NCBI RefSeq assembly: GCF_003590095.1
Contig: NC_039480.1
Span: forward strand, 12,315,328-12,379,327
DNA length: 64,000 bases
Direction: 5' to 3'
Origin: Trichoplusia ni
Lineage: Eukaryota; Arthropoda; Insecta; Lepidoptera; Noctuidae
Each line of letters begins with the position of its first letter. The stretch's first letter is position 1. The position numbers and the translations under genes were made by a program. The notes beneath the pieces were generated by a model that had not been told where the DNA came from, searched no databases, and saw nothing but the letters and a program-made list of their open reading frames with translations. Shown here one piece after another: positions 36,590 to 50,430 of this stretch.

Positions 36590-39515
36590 TTCTTACTAAT
36601 CTAATAAAAAGTATGAATATGAGCAGAGCCCGTGCCTCGAGATGGGTCGAGGCGCCATCTTTAGTTTTTGTTACTCCCACTTTTCCATGCCAGATAGAAT
36701 CCACAATCGTTACTCATTTGTTTATAAAATCTTAATAAATTATAAACAACAAATTTAAATACAGAATAAAGTACCATCATAATTCTAAAAACAAAACACA
36801 ACCTAATAAGTTATACCCGATAGTATCTTCATAATTCTACTCGTACAAGAGTGTTCGCAATGAGGAATCCACTTTTAGTTAATACTCAACAAAGCTCGAA
36901 GCAACTCTCCAACTTCGCTGCACTTAGCACTCTTCAAATTTTACAACTTACAAATTGTTAAGTTCAAAAGTTGATACACATTTTCAGTTCACGTATCCGC
37001 CTTTAAAATGTTTTGAACGATGAATATTTTGAAATTATCGTACTGAATTTTGTAACCGTACTGAGTTTTGTGGCTTTTTTTGTAAGCTGTTAATTTTATG
37101 TAATGTTTTATTAAGAGAATATTTTGTACAAAAAAATTAATGATGATTTCTACAAAAACAAATGTTTAAGAATTTAAATTTTTAGGCATATATCATATTA
37201 TTGATACTTGTTGAAGTTTTATGCCTACCGGGAGCTGTAGAACCGTTTTTTTAAGACAAAATGCGCAAAGGCTTGTGAATTTCCATAGCATAACATTCGC
37301 CATCAAAATATTATTGACCAAGTTTAATAAAAAATTGTAACAAAGTAAAATAGTAGGTATGCAGCAAGAAGCAATCGTAATCTGGTTCCGTTGTGTACTG
37401 AAGTATATGTAAGTGTAAATAAGAAATATACATTCAAGAAACTAACGAACAGTTATTGTTCTTTACTGAAGAAACTTGGAAATATTAACTGAAGCTTTAT
37501 TCAAGGCGTAGTAATAAAGTTTCACGTCGATGTAAGTATATTATTAAAGTGTTTAATTATTTTTCACTCTAGCTTAATTTAATTGATTAGAAAAGAAACG
37601 ATGAATCTACGAGTCGATTTTTTTGCTCTGGAATGAAAGTACTTGAAAAGACAATTGACAAATAAATCTTTATAGATGGTGTCAGTTCTAACATCAGATC
37701 AGCTCTTTCATCAGTCGCCGTCCAAATTTCTGCTCAATCGGAAAACGGCAATCGAAATCAACTTGTAAGTCCTTGCAGACCAATGGAACATCGGGACAAT
37801 TGAAACTAAAAAAGAGGTTTTAAAATTGTAATGAAAACACATCAGTCATTTTAAACAGATATGGAACGATGAAATGATGTCTAGTTAAACCGCATCGTGG
37901 CGGAAAGGAATTAGTCACAGAGTCGGTTCGCCAGCGGGGAACATTTTTCCGTTTCCTCAGGGACTCTGCTGGCTTAAGTAACGTGTTGTATTAAATTTGC
38001 TACAAACCAGATGGTGAGCCCTTTGAGGAAACGAGAGCGTTGTTTAGTTTCTGCATTGTTTTATTGTTTCGTTTACATGTTTACAAATTTATACAGCTGT
38101 AATTTGTTGCGGAAGTGAATTTTTTTATATAAGACTTATGGGTTAATTATTATTGATCCGGACACAAAGTAGGCCTTGTTTCACGAACTCTCTGCATGAT
38201 TATATATTAATTAAAACAAAACACATTAAAAATAGTTAGTAAACTATATTACTTTCAACGTATGTGAGTGTTATTGATAATACTCAACTTTTTTTTTTTT
38301 TAGTTTTTTTTTATTATATACAATATTTCCAGAAACTGTATTTTACATCTTTTATTTATTGAGCCACTCATTACAGAAATTCTATTATTTGTTTCAAGAT
38401 ATCTCGGTATGAATCTTCTATTTTAGAAAAATGTAAAAAAACAAACGAAACAAATCTTAAATGTATTCAAAAAGAAAGTCCATAATATAACATGCCACAA
38501 GGTTTTCTATTACGTGCCAATACTTCAGTGAAATCAAGCGAGCCTCATATCGACCGGACTACACAAATAAAGTTCTGTCACTACACCTAGCTACTGAGCT
38601 ATACATCTATACATTCTGGTAATTGCATACTCGTGTTGTTTTTCAAAAAGTGTTCGTTCGAATGGGGTAAAACAGAAATCCGCTTTGTATTTTTGGTGCG
38701 AAAACGAAGTTTGAATATAGATTGACATTCGGTTTGTGGTTCCGCCGAATTCCGCCGAAATGATTCGGCGCGACAGGGGCTAACGAGAAACATCAGAGTA
38801 CTACGAACAGAATTCAATTACCGTCTGCAATCGAAGGCCACTTATTGTTATCGATTTTTGTCCATGTTTATTGACTCCTAACTTTTGTAACTGTTGTGCT
38901 CTCAATTGTAGAACTGTTATTTTATGTCTCTTGTTTGTTAAAAAAACAAGAATTTTAAATAGGATTGTCTTATTCTTATCTAGCCCTCTTTATCCCACTG
39001 TTTGGCAAAGGCCTAACAAGAGTTCTGACAAGATTATCTATCCTAGACCACATGGAATCAACCCATGGGAATTACTTTATTGTACCATTATTATCTTACA
39101 CCGAACATATTAACACAAAAAGACAAACAAAGCATCTAAACTCAGTAATACCTAAAACTTAAAACTTGCAAACTCAAACATTTCAAATACCAAAGGAATT
39201 TGCGGTTGTATGTATTCCCGACTTTTGTCTCTGACTTGACTATGGATAGGGACTAAAAATACACAATCTTCCTCCCAACCTCGGAGTTAATAAGTCAGCA
39301 AGTCAGAAAGCCACAACCGCATATTCACAAACGTTGCGCAAACAAACAAACTAAGCCTAAACATTCCCATATCATTCGCCTGTCCTCGACTCGAACAACT
39401 TTGTAATGCGCAAGTTGAAACCACATATGATGTAAGTTTAATACAATATCTTGTGACTACGTCCGCTAAAGGCCATCCGAGAAGATCGAACTCGAAACTC
39501 AAACTCGTTCTTAAT
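36590..39515. other. No gene seen; one weak promoter-like site
   Basis: Mostly AT-rich, with poly-T near 38290. At 37711-37716 TCAGTC is followed by a CpG-containing segment and GTAAGT at 37765, a possible start site and first exon, but with nothing else to support it. The frames at 38599-38817, 38871-39113 and 39287-39502 are unconvincing. Confidence 0.4.
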
Positions 39516-39806
39516 TTGTCTCATTTTTTCCGAGTTTCGTAGCTAAAGGATAAAATCGGAGCCCTATTATTGAGGTAAAGCAGTTTGTTTTGTTTGTCTG
39601 TCTGACTGTTCATCTGTCACCAGGTTGTATGCTATGAACGGTACGGTCGATTTTTGCCGATGATATATTTCTGTTGCCGCTAAAAATCAATAACCCAAAC
39701 ATAAAGAAAAGATAAAAAGTAACAGGACGCAAATTTTTTCACCTAACCTGATTTGCTTTTGTGCCTAGTTATTCGGAACCCTCAATACCAAGACCGACTC
39801 GCACTT
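39516..39806 (+). repeat. Lepidopteran interspersed repeat (GAACCC family), best copy here
   Basis: The order CGAGTTTCGTAGCTAAAGGA, GGAGCCCTATTATTGAGG, TCATCTGTCACCAGGTTGTA, GATATATTTCTGTTGCCGCT, ATTCGGAACCCTCAA and GACCGACTCGCACTTTGC matches the full length of a very common lepidopteran repeat. Other, poorer copies lie at 7936-8090, 9958-10020 and 26098-26335. I do not know whether it is a SINE or a DNA element. Confidence 0.75.
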
Positions 39807-40429
39807 TGCATCACTCAGCAATTTTGATCACGTAATAGTCAATTAAGCCTTACAGACCAGCACCTTATTACATAGATTATTTAGCCATCTACGAGAAGCT
39901 TTAAGGTTTTGTCAACTATGCAGGTAGGTACTTGAAGTTGGATTTACCGATTTTTGATACGTACAATAGGCAAGTTGCCTCATGTCACCATTTATAATAA
40001 TAACTTTTAATTCAAATATTATTCCGTACAAGGGTCCGAACTATGTATATTGATTGAAAACACCGTCCGCCATGTTTCTACGTCACCGATAATGTAAACA
40101 ACATAAAGTCAAACGCTAGTTTCAGGTTATTCGTGGTCTTTCATTTATACGCCCTGAAAATTATTTATTTCACGTAAAAATACACAGAAATACACTGCAG
40201 TTCCACTGGACAGAGTTACGGGATCTCTTTTAACCAGGTGTTTTGCATATTCTCATCAGTGGGTACTTTAATCCACAACTTTTCTGGGTTCTGTATTGAT
40301 GTATTCTTACATTCGCGCAATATAAAATAGTGGTAATTACTAGGTTTATCATGTAATCCTTTCGAAGATATGGTTTTGAATTCCGATAATAAGGTTATGA
40401 CAGTCACGCGTAGTGTTTACAAGAATTGT

Positions 40430-40560
40430 CAACCGGACTCCGGTGACCCAACCGGAGTCCTTCATCATGAGCAGACGCGGCGGGATCGCGAGTCGAAAAA
40501 AATCTAGTCGGGCTACCCCGATAAATACGCGTGAGTAAACCGTTACATCATTTAATAATG
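40430..40560 (+). mobile_element. Palindromic MITE, left-truncated copy
   Basis: The centre GACCCAACCGGAGTCCTTCA, GAGCAGACGCGGCGGGATCG and an intact right arm (TAGTCGGGCTACCCCGATAA to GTTACATCATTTAATAATG) are present. The left arm is replaced by ACCGGACTCCGGT, a perfect short palindrome that may have arisen from fold-back of the centre. Confidence 0.8.
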
Positions 40561-43500
40561 AATCATTCTCGTACAATTCCTTACTGAGATAATTTATCTC
40601 CTGTCCTGATCCTGTCTGATCTTTTAATTATTCGTTCACAGGCTTCAAATTATTCCTACACACACGTTACATTTTAGTAAAACAAATTTGGTCGTCACAC
40701 CCCTTCAGTTTCTGTTACAATCATTCTACTCTAATTTGAATTCATCATGGATAAATGTGGTGATAAGTGGGTGTCGTTATCCCCGATTGAGAACAGACTT
40801 TGTTATTATAGTTTGGGCAAATTACCCGCAAATGGTGATATATTTTCGGTAAGCGGAAGGGAAACCGCAAGTCATAAGCTACAATAGTATTATAAGCAGT
40901 TGTCGGAGTAAGGTGATGCTTTATTAGGCGAAAATCAACATCTCACATCTATAACTGCAATAGTCGTAATTTAAGAGGTGGTGTTGAGCTGACTGAATAA
41001 TGAATTGTTAATGTGTAATCCATGAAAAAAACGAAGTTTATCTTCATCAAAGGTAACGATGGATTCACGAGTCAATTTTCCATGGACGTGGAATTACAGC
41101 TTGCTATTTGATAATGGTAAATCCTAACTTCAGGACTTGCACTGCACTCACTACAAAAGCCAAGGCTACTTTAATTTCATTCACAATGCACTAGATGTAG
41201 CAAAATGAAAATAGAAAAATGTATTCTGGTGGCACACTCGAGAATGTAAGTTGACACGACGTTGGAATAACGTCGTGAACAAAAAGTCAAGGTCCTGTTA
41301 TAAATTGGTAAAAAAAAACAAGTAAATAACTTATAAATGACTTTTATAATTCTGTAATTATTAAGTATGACGTCATGTAAGACATCTTTGTCCCATTTTA
41401 TATGTATAATAGGTACTTCCGCCCCTAGGGGTACCGAAATATAAAATATGATAGCGAAATACTCACAAAACAAATTGCGGCCGTATCTCATAGAATGATG
41501 ACTGTAGTTCGTTTCACTTTTATTCACTAAACGATGTCATTAATTAAAAGTTAGGTGATTAGCGCCAAATAACCTATTCAAGGCAGCGAGCACTGGAACC
41601 CTTTGTCAGGACGCAGAAGGAACTTTTCTGTAAATTGATTCATTTATAATGCTTTATTCGCCAGTCAAGCGACGATTTATCGATTGTCTGCGATTGTGGC
41701 TCGACTATTATTTGGCTTGGTCTCTTGTTCCCGCGTATTCTCAAGTGGTATCGCGACTGGGATAACAGTAAATACAAGTATTTTGTTGAAGCGCCCTCCA
41801 ACCTAATAATCTTACTGAATAGTATCTGAGACTCGACTTGAGAATCTTAAAGGCACTTTCGGCTTATTACAAATGCTAAGTACGTGTCCATTACAAGAAA
41901 AGGTTCAGAATCAGCTATGATTATTTCTGATTGTGTATTTAGGTACGGAGGCTTTTCATGTTAATTTCCCAAGAAGTGTAGCTAACAACGTTTGTTATTA
42001 CGACAAAATTAATAAAGATACCAAACGCAAACGTTAATATTTGGTTGCGAGGGTTGCTTAAGAAAAATAAAATTTTAAATCAATCTCTAATGACATGAAA
42101 TACTTTATTGAAATTTGAACGATGTGATACAAATTTTGACCTGTTTTGTTGGCAGTAAAGGCATGGGCTCTAATTACAATTAGGTACTAATGATCAATTC
42201 TCAACTTTCCCTTTGCGGGTAGAGGCCTGTGTCCAGCAGCGGAACGTACTGCAATTATTATGACACAACAAAACACAAATAAGGTAGGATGAGACGAACT
42301 ACAATCTGTAGTGCCCTAGATTCCTATTATTCGTTTGTCGCTTTTAGTATTTAATTTCATAGTGAATTTCACAGCATTTTTTGTTTTTGTATCTTAAAGA
42401 AATCGGTTTTGTTTGCATTTTAAAATTACCTGCAAAAAATACTTAAAAAAATGTATAATGTAAACATCAAAACCATGTTTCAAAAACAAAATTCTCAAAA
42501 GTGTTCTGACAATCCACAATCTCTCGTCTCAAATGCAAAATTCTTATCAACGCACAAATCGGGTCGTCATTACCTTAGAAAATGACTTTACATAATTTAA
42601 TCATTAAGGAAACCTTGCAGGTAATATCTACTTAACTCGGTGGAACCAGGAAGGCCTATCAATTAGCTGGATCAATGGCGCGAGAAAATGCTTCGTCTTT
42701 AAGGGAAGCTCCTAAAAAATTCCATTCACAATTTGCTCCGACATTTATTTTTGTTACTGTATTATTTTGATGAGAACCTTTACTTTTACGATTTTTACGC
42801 TCCATACTTTGACATTAATTAGCTGAAGCATAATGTATATATGAAGGTACAATGTTTTACTCATTTTGTGCTCTTGTTTCTCGTCTAATGATGACACCGT
42901 TTTTTGTTTTTATAAAACATTTCTTGTCTTAACTCATGCGATTTAAAAATGTATTGCTTAAGCATTCCAGTGACAAAAAGGCTATTAAATATTAAGCTGA
43001 ACTATTACAAGAAAATCGTGGAACGTCGAAACAAACTTTGATCGTTTGCGGGGACACGATAGTGAGACAGATGGTGCCACAAGATAGTTTTCGTGAAAAG
43101 CCGTCTTCTTAATGCGTTGAGAAGGTCTCAAGTAATTTCACTGAGACGCTGAGTAACCTTCATTTCGTAAGTAGCTTTTCGGAGATGTATTACGAAGTTT
43201 TAATGTTACCCAGATGACTAAGATTTTGGTGCATTTGAGGTGAATATAGAGGGGAATGTACTCTTATCGCAGTAAGTGAATTGTAGAGACTGCTGTACCG
43301 TCTTTCGTAAAAGTTATGACGTTTATATTATTGATAGGATTGGCGATATGCTCTCTGATACAAAACCTATCGATCACATTGAAGAATAACAGAGCGAAAA
43401 TAATTTTCAGGCTGCTATAGGAACTGTTCCTGCAATATTTTGCTCGTTTTCCTTTAAAACCATCTATGTTGTTAGCTAGACCGCAGCCTTTGACTCACTG

Positions 43501-44440
43501 GACTATTTCCAAAGCTGCGAGTCCACCATATTCACCCCAAACACATCTCACAAACATTCCTTCACATAAAAGACTCATCTGAATAAAAACATTTTATATC
43601 AAAGGCAAACAATAATTATCAACACAGAACGTAACGACAACGTTTCAGGAAACAATCGTAATATTACATAAAAACCGATCATTTCGCAAAAATGTTCACT
43701 GCGGTGTGTATACGACAAATTGTTGCAAATTTACAAACAAAACACAAAAGAAACAAGCACATCACATGCGCAAGTCGGGTGTATAAAATTTTGTGACGTC
43801 ATTACGAGTCTTTGTCTCGCTTTTGTCATTTTTCTCGGCGGGTAATAGCCCATTTGCAAACCCTGTATTAGTATGAGAATGTAAAGTTTAATTTTATCTT
43901 ATAGCAGGTGGGAATGTCTTGTACTCGCTTAGAGTGTGTTTCTCCAAAAAGAGTATTTCCGCTTAAGGTTTTGTAACTTGTGACGAAACATCCTAAAATG
44001 ACTACCAAGACAATGTTGAGGGGAGGTTAAAAGAACAATGCTTTTCTCAGTGACGTTTTTATAATGTCTATGCATTTTTACCGCGAGAACAGACCATCAA
44101 CATAGAATACGTTAGTGCGAGAGCAAGAGGTTAAATGCTGTTTCTACTTTGCGTGACTGGAACACTTTGCCATCGTACGTACCGAGAATTATTGCAAGAA
44201 ACACAATATGCAATCGATGCCCACTCGGCAAGGGAATAATTTACTCTCGGCACACTTCAACGCCGTTGCTCTTTAGGTATTTGACCGGGCTTGATATGTG
44301 TACACACCTACAATATAGCAGTCGCCATCCAGTAAATATAATACCGGCTATACCAAAGATAAATTACTCGAGTATCGTGTGTACGTCAAAATGTAAAGAT
44401 TTATTGCGTGCAAAATTCTGTTCACGAGAAGGTCACGGAC
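40561..44440. other. No gene seen; one SINE tail
   Basis: The 116-codon minus frame at 41177-41527 is the longest here but is AT-rich and without domains. At 42214-42262 the segment GTAGAGGCCTGTGTCCAGCA is the tail of a lepidopteran SINE. The plus-strand frame at 44149-44448 lies opposite the open stretch described next. Confidence 0.4.
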
Positions 44441-44716
44441 TCACGTGATAGCCCGAATCGCCCGGGGTATCGACCAAATAAGGCGTTCGGGGAATACTCG
44501 GGGGTCCAGTGCCTCTACCATGAACTTCTGAAGCCGGTCTGTTGCTTTTTTAGAACGAGATAGCGTCATATATTGCGTGTAATGGCATCTCTCTTCTGTA
44601 GTGGCACCAACTCTCCTTGTTAGTTTCTTGGTAGGCTCACAGGTGTATACCTCGCATGACAGAATAATGAAGCATTGTAAATGATACGCCGCAAAGCAGC
44701 CTCCTCGCTGGTATCC
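44441..44716 (-). other. 92-codon open stretch without a start, origin unknown
   Basis: On the minus strand the frame is open from a stop at 44719-44717 to TGA at 44443-44441, in DNA with GC content well above its surroundings (44100-44720). The translation has mixed, protein-like composition, for example RRVGATTEERCHYTQY, SKKATDRLQKFMVEALDP and ERLIWSIPRAIRAIT, with an internal ATG at 44535-44533. I have an impression of having seen similar sequence in other Lepidoptera, which would make it a repeat or a conserved element rather than a unique gene, but I cannot name it. Neither splice sites nor a start can be supported. Confidence 0.3.
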
Positions 44717-47700
44717 CTAAGGAATACTTCCTAATTCTAAGTAGGCTTGGAGGACGAAATTTTAATTGATATTTACAAGCTTAAGCTGATTTATTAAACG
44801 TCTTGTGGTTTGTTTACAAACTTGTGTATTATTTTATGAAAAAAGTACCTAATAAGTGAAAAAAAATATTAAAATAAAATATCACATAAAAATAACATTT
44901 TGCTTTTTCATGCCATTGTGTACTTAAAAGATATAAAGATATTCATAGAAAAGAAGAAAACATCTTACCTCTATTAAATTGAGTCCCGACTAAAATAATA
45001 CAATTCAAATTAATATAAAGCAGATAACATATTAACATGAATTGTAAAACGTAATTTTTTTTTTCCATTAACCTAAATTACGCAAGATTTATATCATGTG
45101 TCTAATACTCTAATGTCAGGCAGAATTCTAAATGACGATGAATACCAACCAAAATATAGAGTCCCTACCGGTTATTAATTACAATGAGAGCCAAATTAAT
45201 GAACCGCTCATAGCAGAGATGTACTAAGATTTAACGTTAAAATAATATTCAGTGCCTATGTAAAATTGTTACTGTGAAATGTACGCAGATGGTAACTAAA
45301 ATAAATAAATTGTATAAATTTGTGTATTTTGAGAAGGTCCAAGAAGTAAGATATAATAAAAGTTTTTTTTTCCTCAACAAGGACATAAGTAGATAATCAA
45401 ATTATAGATACTTAATGCTAATACCCAATACGCTAATCGCATTCTAAAATGTGAGAGGGTAGGTAAATAAGGATGTACATTAGTTTTGGAGCATTGTGCA
45501 TTCTAAATTGATAGCACTTCTATCCACTCTACGTCAAATCTGATTCAGTCAAAAAATTTCTCACACTAGAGCAGGTACATGAATGAAGCTTTATTTTTCT
45601 ACTAGCGATAAACAATAAAAAAATACCAACGTACACGAAAAATATTCTGCAGGCAATATCATTAAGTGCGCCCTGACATGTAGCGAGGCATTGGCTATTT
45701 ATTGGATCATGAATTAGTAAAGTTGTAAAGTGGGGCCCCTGCCACAGCTGGGGGCGACGAGATAGTTTCCGAAGGTCCCTGTCCGGTTTTTTTACGGATC
45801 CCACCCTTGTGACATATGGCGGTGCTTATCCCTCCAAACTACTGTAATTTCTGAAATCCAATTCAAAGATTGAAATAAAGACGCGTCACACGAGTCTAGT
45901 GTACTCGTATCTCATATATCATGACTTCACTCGTGATGTTAGCCACATTTACGTACAAATTTTCACTTGTCAATCTTCGTAAGGCTGATTACACACTTAG
46001 ACTTTTTTTATATTAATTATGCATTCCCCAGTTTCATACTATTGAAATTAAAGCTCTTTCTGTTTATATGTTAATAGCTGTTGCCTGCGGACCTACAAAC
46101 TTTTGCGTCTATAATATCAGTAGACTAGCTAATCTGGCAAACTAATTGGTTCTAAGGAATTTCTAGTATAGAAAAAAACAAGACATACGAAAAAAATCAA
46201 GATATTTAAGTCCTTATCAGTTAATGGTATAAAGAATAAATTGTAGCCGATTCTGAGGCTTACTAAAAAGTATCTAAAATTTATGAAATCTGTCAAGCCG
46301 TTTCGGCGGATAGTGATAACTTACATTGTAACACGGGAATAATCTATAGAAGATAATGGATACAAAAAAAATTATTTACTTCCAAAATTTTTATAAAAAG
46401 CATATAATATATATAGTGTGTGTGCTGTTGTATGAAAAAAAAAACCTAAAAAATTATTCCAATAGCAGATGTTTATCCTCGAAATACTGTCAAATGCACC
46501 AAAAAAATAAAAAACAAATCAGGACGAGACGAGTGTTGCTGCGTAACATGAAATCTATTCCACTTTGTTTTTAGGTCAACTGCTCTTCAAATAGAAAATG
46601 TTAACACATTTTTAGATACGAAAAATAAATGTTGTATTTCAACCGAAGCAAATTAAGCGGAATTCAGAATATTAAATAGCGTAAATATGAATCATAGATG
46701 CTTCAAGTGGTTTTTTACGACTGCAAAAAATCGTAGAAGAATACAAAATATTCACTAAGAAGACTTTTTTCAACTAAGTCTGTTCTTTTTGCTGTTGGGA
46801 AGTAGAGCAGGAGCACGAAGAACAATTCCCATCACTTTCAAATTTCAAACTTCACATATCAAGGCAGAATAACTCAGGCTATACCGCATGAAATCCCAGT
46901 CTAAGGATAAAATATTGCAATAGTATTAGCTGTAGTCTGTCTAGCTTTACAATATACGATCCAATATTTTCTCTTCAATTCAATCCAGCCGTTATTCGGG
47001 ATGTCACTTGGCAACATATTGACTGTGACAGCTTTATTGAAACAACGTGAACTGTGAACTAGAGAGTTCTCATATCAGATTACTCTAGAGTTTCAGAGGA
47101 TTTAGATTTTAGATATTGATTTGATGAATACTTGTGCGAGAGAAAATGTTCCGTGGATGTATTCTTCGCTTTTTATAGTGACATAATGAGCATTAGTGAA
47201 AAATCTGAAAATATTTCTTCTGATGTTGAGTTCAAAAATATACAACTGTTTTTTTTTTTACATAAATTTATTCCTGAGGCAAAGAAGTGCGCAAGAGTTA
47301 AGCCTTTAAATATCATACAAGACAAGCATTACCTCACATACAAACATAGTAAACATTCACGATAATGAGCACCATAATATAATATTTTTAAGAACAAAAA
47401 CGTACACTCGACTACAAATAAAAACTACTGGGCCAAACTTTAAACCAGCTATTTCACGATCATCCAGTCCGAAATATTGAGATTCTCTATCACCAAGTAG
47501 TAAATATTGCATGTATGTATACACCGTCTATTGCAATATTTGCGCGGAAAACACATGCAAAGCAAAAATATAGCGTACATAGACGAGTAAACAATGACAC
47601 CTACCTTACATAGTCAGAGATATAGGGGTTACAACGACAATATTTACAGATAGGTAACCGTAATAAGTTTTGTTAAATATTGAACAAAAACAGGAGTGTT

Positions 47701-48092
47701 CAGCATAATAATTATGTTATTCCCACCAATTTGTTAGATATTAATCTATTTTATCGGTTTTTTTTCCTATATATAGAAAACAAAAGACAACCTGTTTGTT
47801 TTGTTTATTTCATGATTTATCCATCTATCCGGTTATAATTAAAAGCAGTATGCGATTGAACAGACTTTAGTCTTATTTTTATTCCGTGCTTGAAGTCATA
47901 AATAAATATTTTTAATACCGATTCTGTAAATGAAAATGGAAAATTCGCTAAATAAAATCAGTAAGGTCTGGAAACAACTAATAAAGTTCATCCAAATTTG
48001 TAATTAGGTTATTGAATTTGAACATATTTAAAAATAAAGCTTAGAGAAACAGTATTTGAAATAGAACGTGTTTGTTGGCCGAACAAAAAATA
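44717..48092. other. No gene seen
   Basis: AT-rich. A GC-richer patch at 45715-45830 belongs to a 91-codon minus-strand frame (45529-45804) whose N-terminal third (MGSVKKPDRDLRKLSRRPQL) looks protein-like but whose remainder does not. Frames at 46356-46574 and 47132-47365 are Lys- and Asn-rich chance openings. Confidence 0.4.
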
Positions 48093-48333
48093 TCTGTACT
48101 AATATATAAAGCTGAAGAGTTTGTTTGTTTGTTTGAACGCGCTAATCTCAGAAGCTACTGGTCCAAATTGAAAAAATATTTTTGTGTTGAATAGACCATT
48201 CATCGAGAAAGGCTTTAAATCATCACGCATCAATAAGAGCGAAGATAAAATGGAAAATGTGAAAAAACAGGGCAGGTATAAATCATAACTTATATCTTCT
48301 ACCCACGGGAACGAAGTCGCGGGCAACAGCTAG
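48093..48333 (+). mobile_element. Helitron-like element, second complete copy
   Basis: After an A it starts TCTGTACTAATATATAAAGC and ends GGGCAACAGCTAG before a T. It is 241 bp and lies collinear with 36333-36589, apart from a small deletion near GGCTTTAAATCATCACGC. The minus-strand 75-codon frame across it is an artefact of the repeat. Confidence 0.85.
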
Positions 48334-48903
48334 TTAAAAATAAAACATTTTCTGTGAAATAAAACTTAACCGTTCAGGAAATTACGAGAAACTTCCATAT
48401 TCAAAGCAAATCACAGTAAACTACAGTTTCATTTAACGTATCGGCAGCACAATTTGGTGCGCCAATTAATTCAGTAAAAAATAAAACAACAAAAAGCTAA
48501 TAAATTCGAAACGATTGCCAGCGTACACTATCAGTGTGGTGTAATGTCGAAAAAGCGTCTATAAAAATAGCGTTTTCGGTAGTAAAAACAGAAACAGCTG
48601 TACAGAAAGTACTCAGCACACCTAACGAGCGTGAATCCATTAATTATCAAAACAGAAAGGTTTTTGTTAAAGAGAGCCCGTCTGAAGACCGCAATTAAGT
48701 ACAGCGAATAAATAAATTTAAAACGGCGTCACGCCAGGAAGCATAATCTGTGGTTGATTAATGACAGCCTATGGGCCCTCAGCTGTCTCGAGAAACGTAA
48801 CTGACTCGTTCAGAACTTAGTAGCATAAGTCTTACGGAATTCCTTCAATTTATTACGTATTATTATTTAAGAGCAAAGAGTTTTCTCTGCGATGAGAATT
48901 TTT
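48334..48903. other. No gene seen; GC-richer patch
   Basis: The part at 48650-48810 is richer in GC and contains homeodomain-like TTAATGACAG and TTAATTATCA cores. It could be a conserved regulatory element, but nothing in this single sequence can show that. Confidence 0.25.
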
Positions 48904-49150
48904 ATTTCAGTTGTATCTTGGTCTAGTGGTTAGTGACCCTGGCTGCTATACCGGCGGTCATAAGTTTGAAACCCACCCAGGACAAATGTTTGTGTGATGA
49001 GCACGATGGTTTGTTATGTGTCTGGGTGACATTTATCTATATTATGGATGTATTTAGAAAGGAATATATAAGTATGTTTGTCGGTTGTCTCTAGTACTGA
49101 TAACACAAGCTTTGCTTAGTTTGAGAGTATATTGTGTGAAAGTTTATGTA
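48904..49150 (+). mobile_element. tRNA-derived SINE, Asp-like head
   Basis: The A box TGGTCTAGTGG is at 48919-48929, followed by CTATACCGGCGGTCA and a mutated B box (AGTTTGAAACC). The body has ACCCAGGACAAATGTTTGTG, TGATGAGCACGAT, ATAAGTATGTTTGTCGGTTG and AACACAAGCTTTGCTTAG, ending in ATTATTATTATTTACTTA. This is a widespread lepidopteran SINE. A second copy lies at 54942-55215. Confidence 0.8.
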
Positions 49151-50430
49151 TCATTATTATTATTTACTTAAATAACAAAAGAGTATAGCTCCTAAATTTG
49201 TATTTAAATAGCTTTGCTAAAACTCATTTATGGAGTTTTTATAAACGTAAATAATATAATCGAAATGGAATACTAATTTCACTAATTACCTTGTAGACCA
49301 AGTCTCAAAGATGTTCCAAGCAAATTAGAATGGAGACACCGCTGTTAGATTTATTGAATATAAATTAGTCATACTATAAATAGATCTGTCTATTGACAAA
49401 TATTTGATGAAAGGAGACAAGGTTAGTTCATTGTGAAACATAAAACAGTTACAATTTATACCAGCTAATGTGTACATAATTATATTATAATTGTAAAGGT
49501 TGTGGAAACAAAACGACGCAATATTCAACATAGAGGTATCTCCCTTCCACAACTGCCTTGTCCTACTTTATGGTACGAGGGTAGGTCTCCAGAAGCCCGC
49601 GTCCCCATTGCCTTAATTCACTAAGCCGAAATGAAACGAAAAATGAATAGCAATCTTCCATCCTTAATGAGATAACTGAACGTGTGTAAGAATGATGGTT
49701 TCATTTAGAAAGGCAGGATAAAATTCGTAGTAGAGTATAATAATAACAGTCAAGCATCTGGCGATGTCTACCGCTTAGCTCTCTGATTACAAACAACACA
49801 ACATTAATTATGTTTTTGCTTCGGAAGATACTGAAGTAATTTACGTGCCCCGGTTTTTGGGGGAAATAAATGTTTGTAATAAGTCTGCGGTGAGCGCGCT
49901 CGTGCTTATAATTGTTTGTATAGGTATCAAAGTCTCATCGGCGACTTTAGATTACGTCACTACCCAAATTGACCCAGCAAAGAAGAACAATCCTTAAGAC
50001 AGTTCGTTGTTTGTCGCAACTTTGTTTCTTTACTCCGAAAACATTGCAATAACATGTCTGTATAATTTATGAGTAAGTCAGACAAGGACAGACAGATAAC
50101 AGTATCTCCAATCTTACTTTATGGCTTCTAAATTAATCACGAAGAATTTCAGTGGAACGTTTGCATGGACTTGTGATTGTAATTTGGTGGAACAAAACGT
50201 ACTCTCGGCGTCGCGTTGGATAAACGAATGTGTTCGGTCTTCGGCCAGAGACTGAATTGACGCATTCCCCGGCCAGCTGATCTGGGACGAAATTGAAATG
50301 CCAATCACTGTGTTCTCAAGGACCTTGTAATTCACAATTTTACTTTTAGGAATTCGCCATCAGCCTAGCTGTTTGTAAAAACGTGATCAAGAAGTTTTTT
50401 GATTTAAGAAAAGACATCAATGTACTCCTG
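49151..50430. other. No gene accepted
   Basis: The 73-codon minus-strand frame at 50114-50335 lies in a GC-richer segment with mixed codon use, and its product (for example SWPGNASIQSLAEDRTHSF) looks less random than most, but I know no relative and see no flanking splice sites. At 49495-49554 a 9-bp inverted repeat (GTTGTGGAA/TTCCACAAC) is probably chance. Confidence 0.3.

Noticed and set aside
41177..41527. 116-codon minus-strand frame, the longest anonymous one
   Set aside because: Composition is rich in Ile, Tyr, Phe and Asn, as expected from AT-rich DNA; there are no domains, splice partners or codon bias. At this base composition such frames are expected in 64 kb.
49495..49554. Short inverted repeat GTTGTGGAA/TTCCACAAC as a possible MITE
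   Set aside because: There are only 9 bases per arm, no target duplication and no second copy with the same structure; the 16-base match to 24925 covers one side only.
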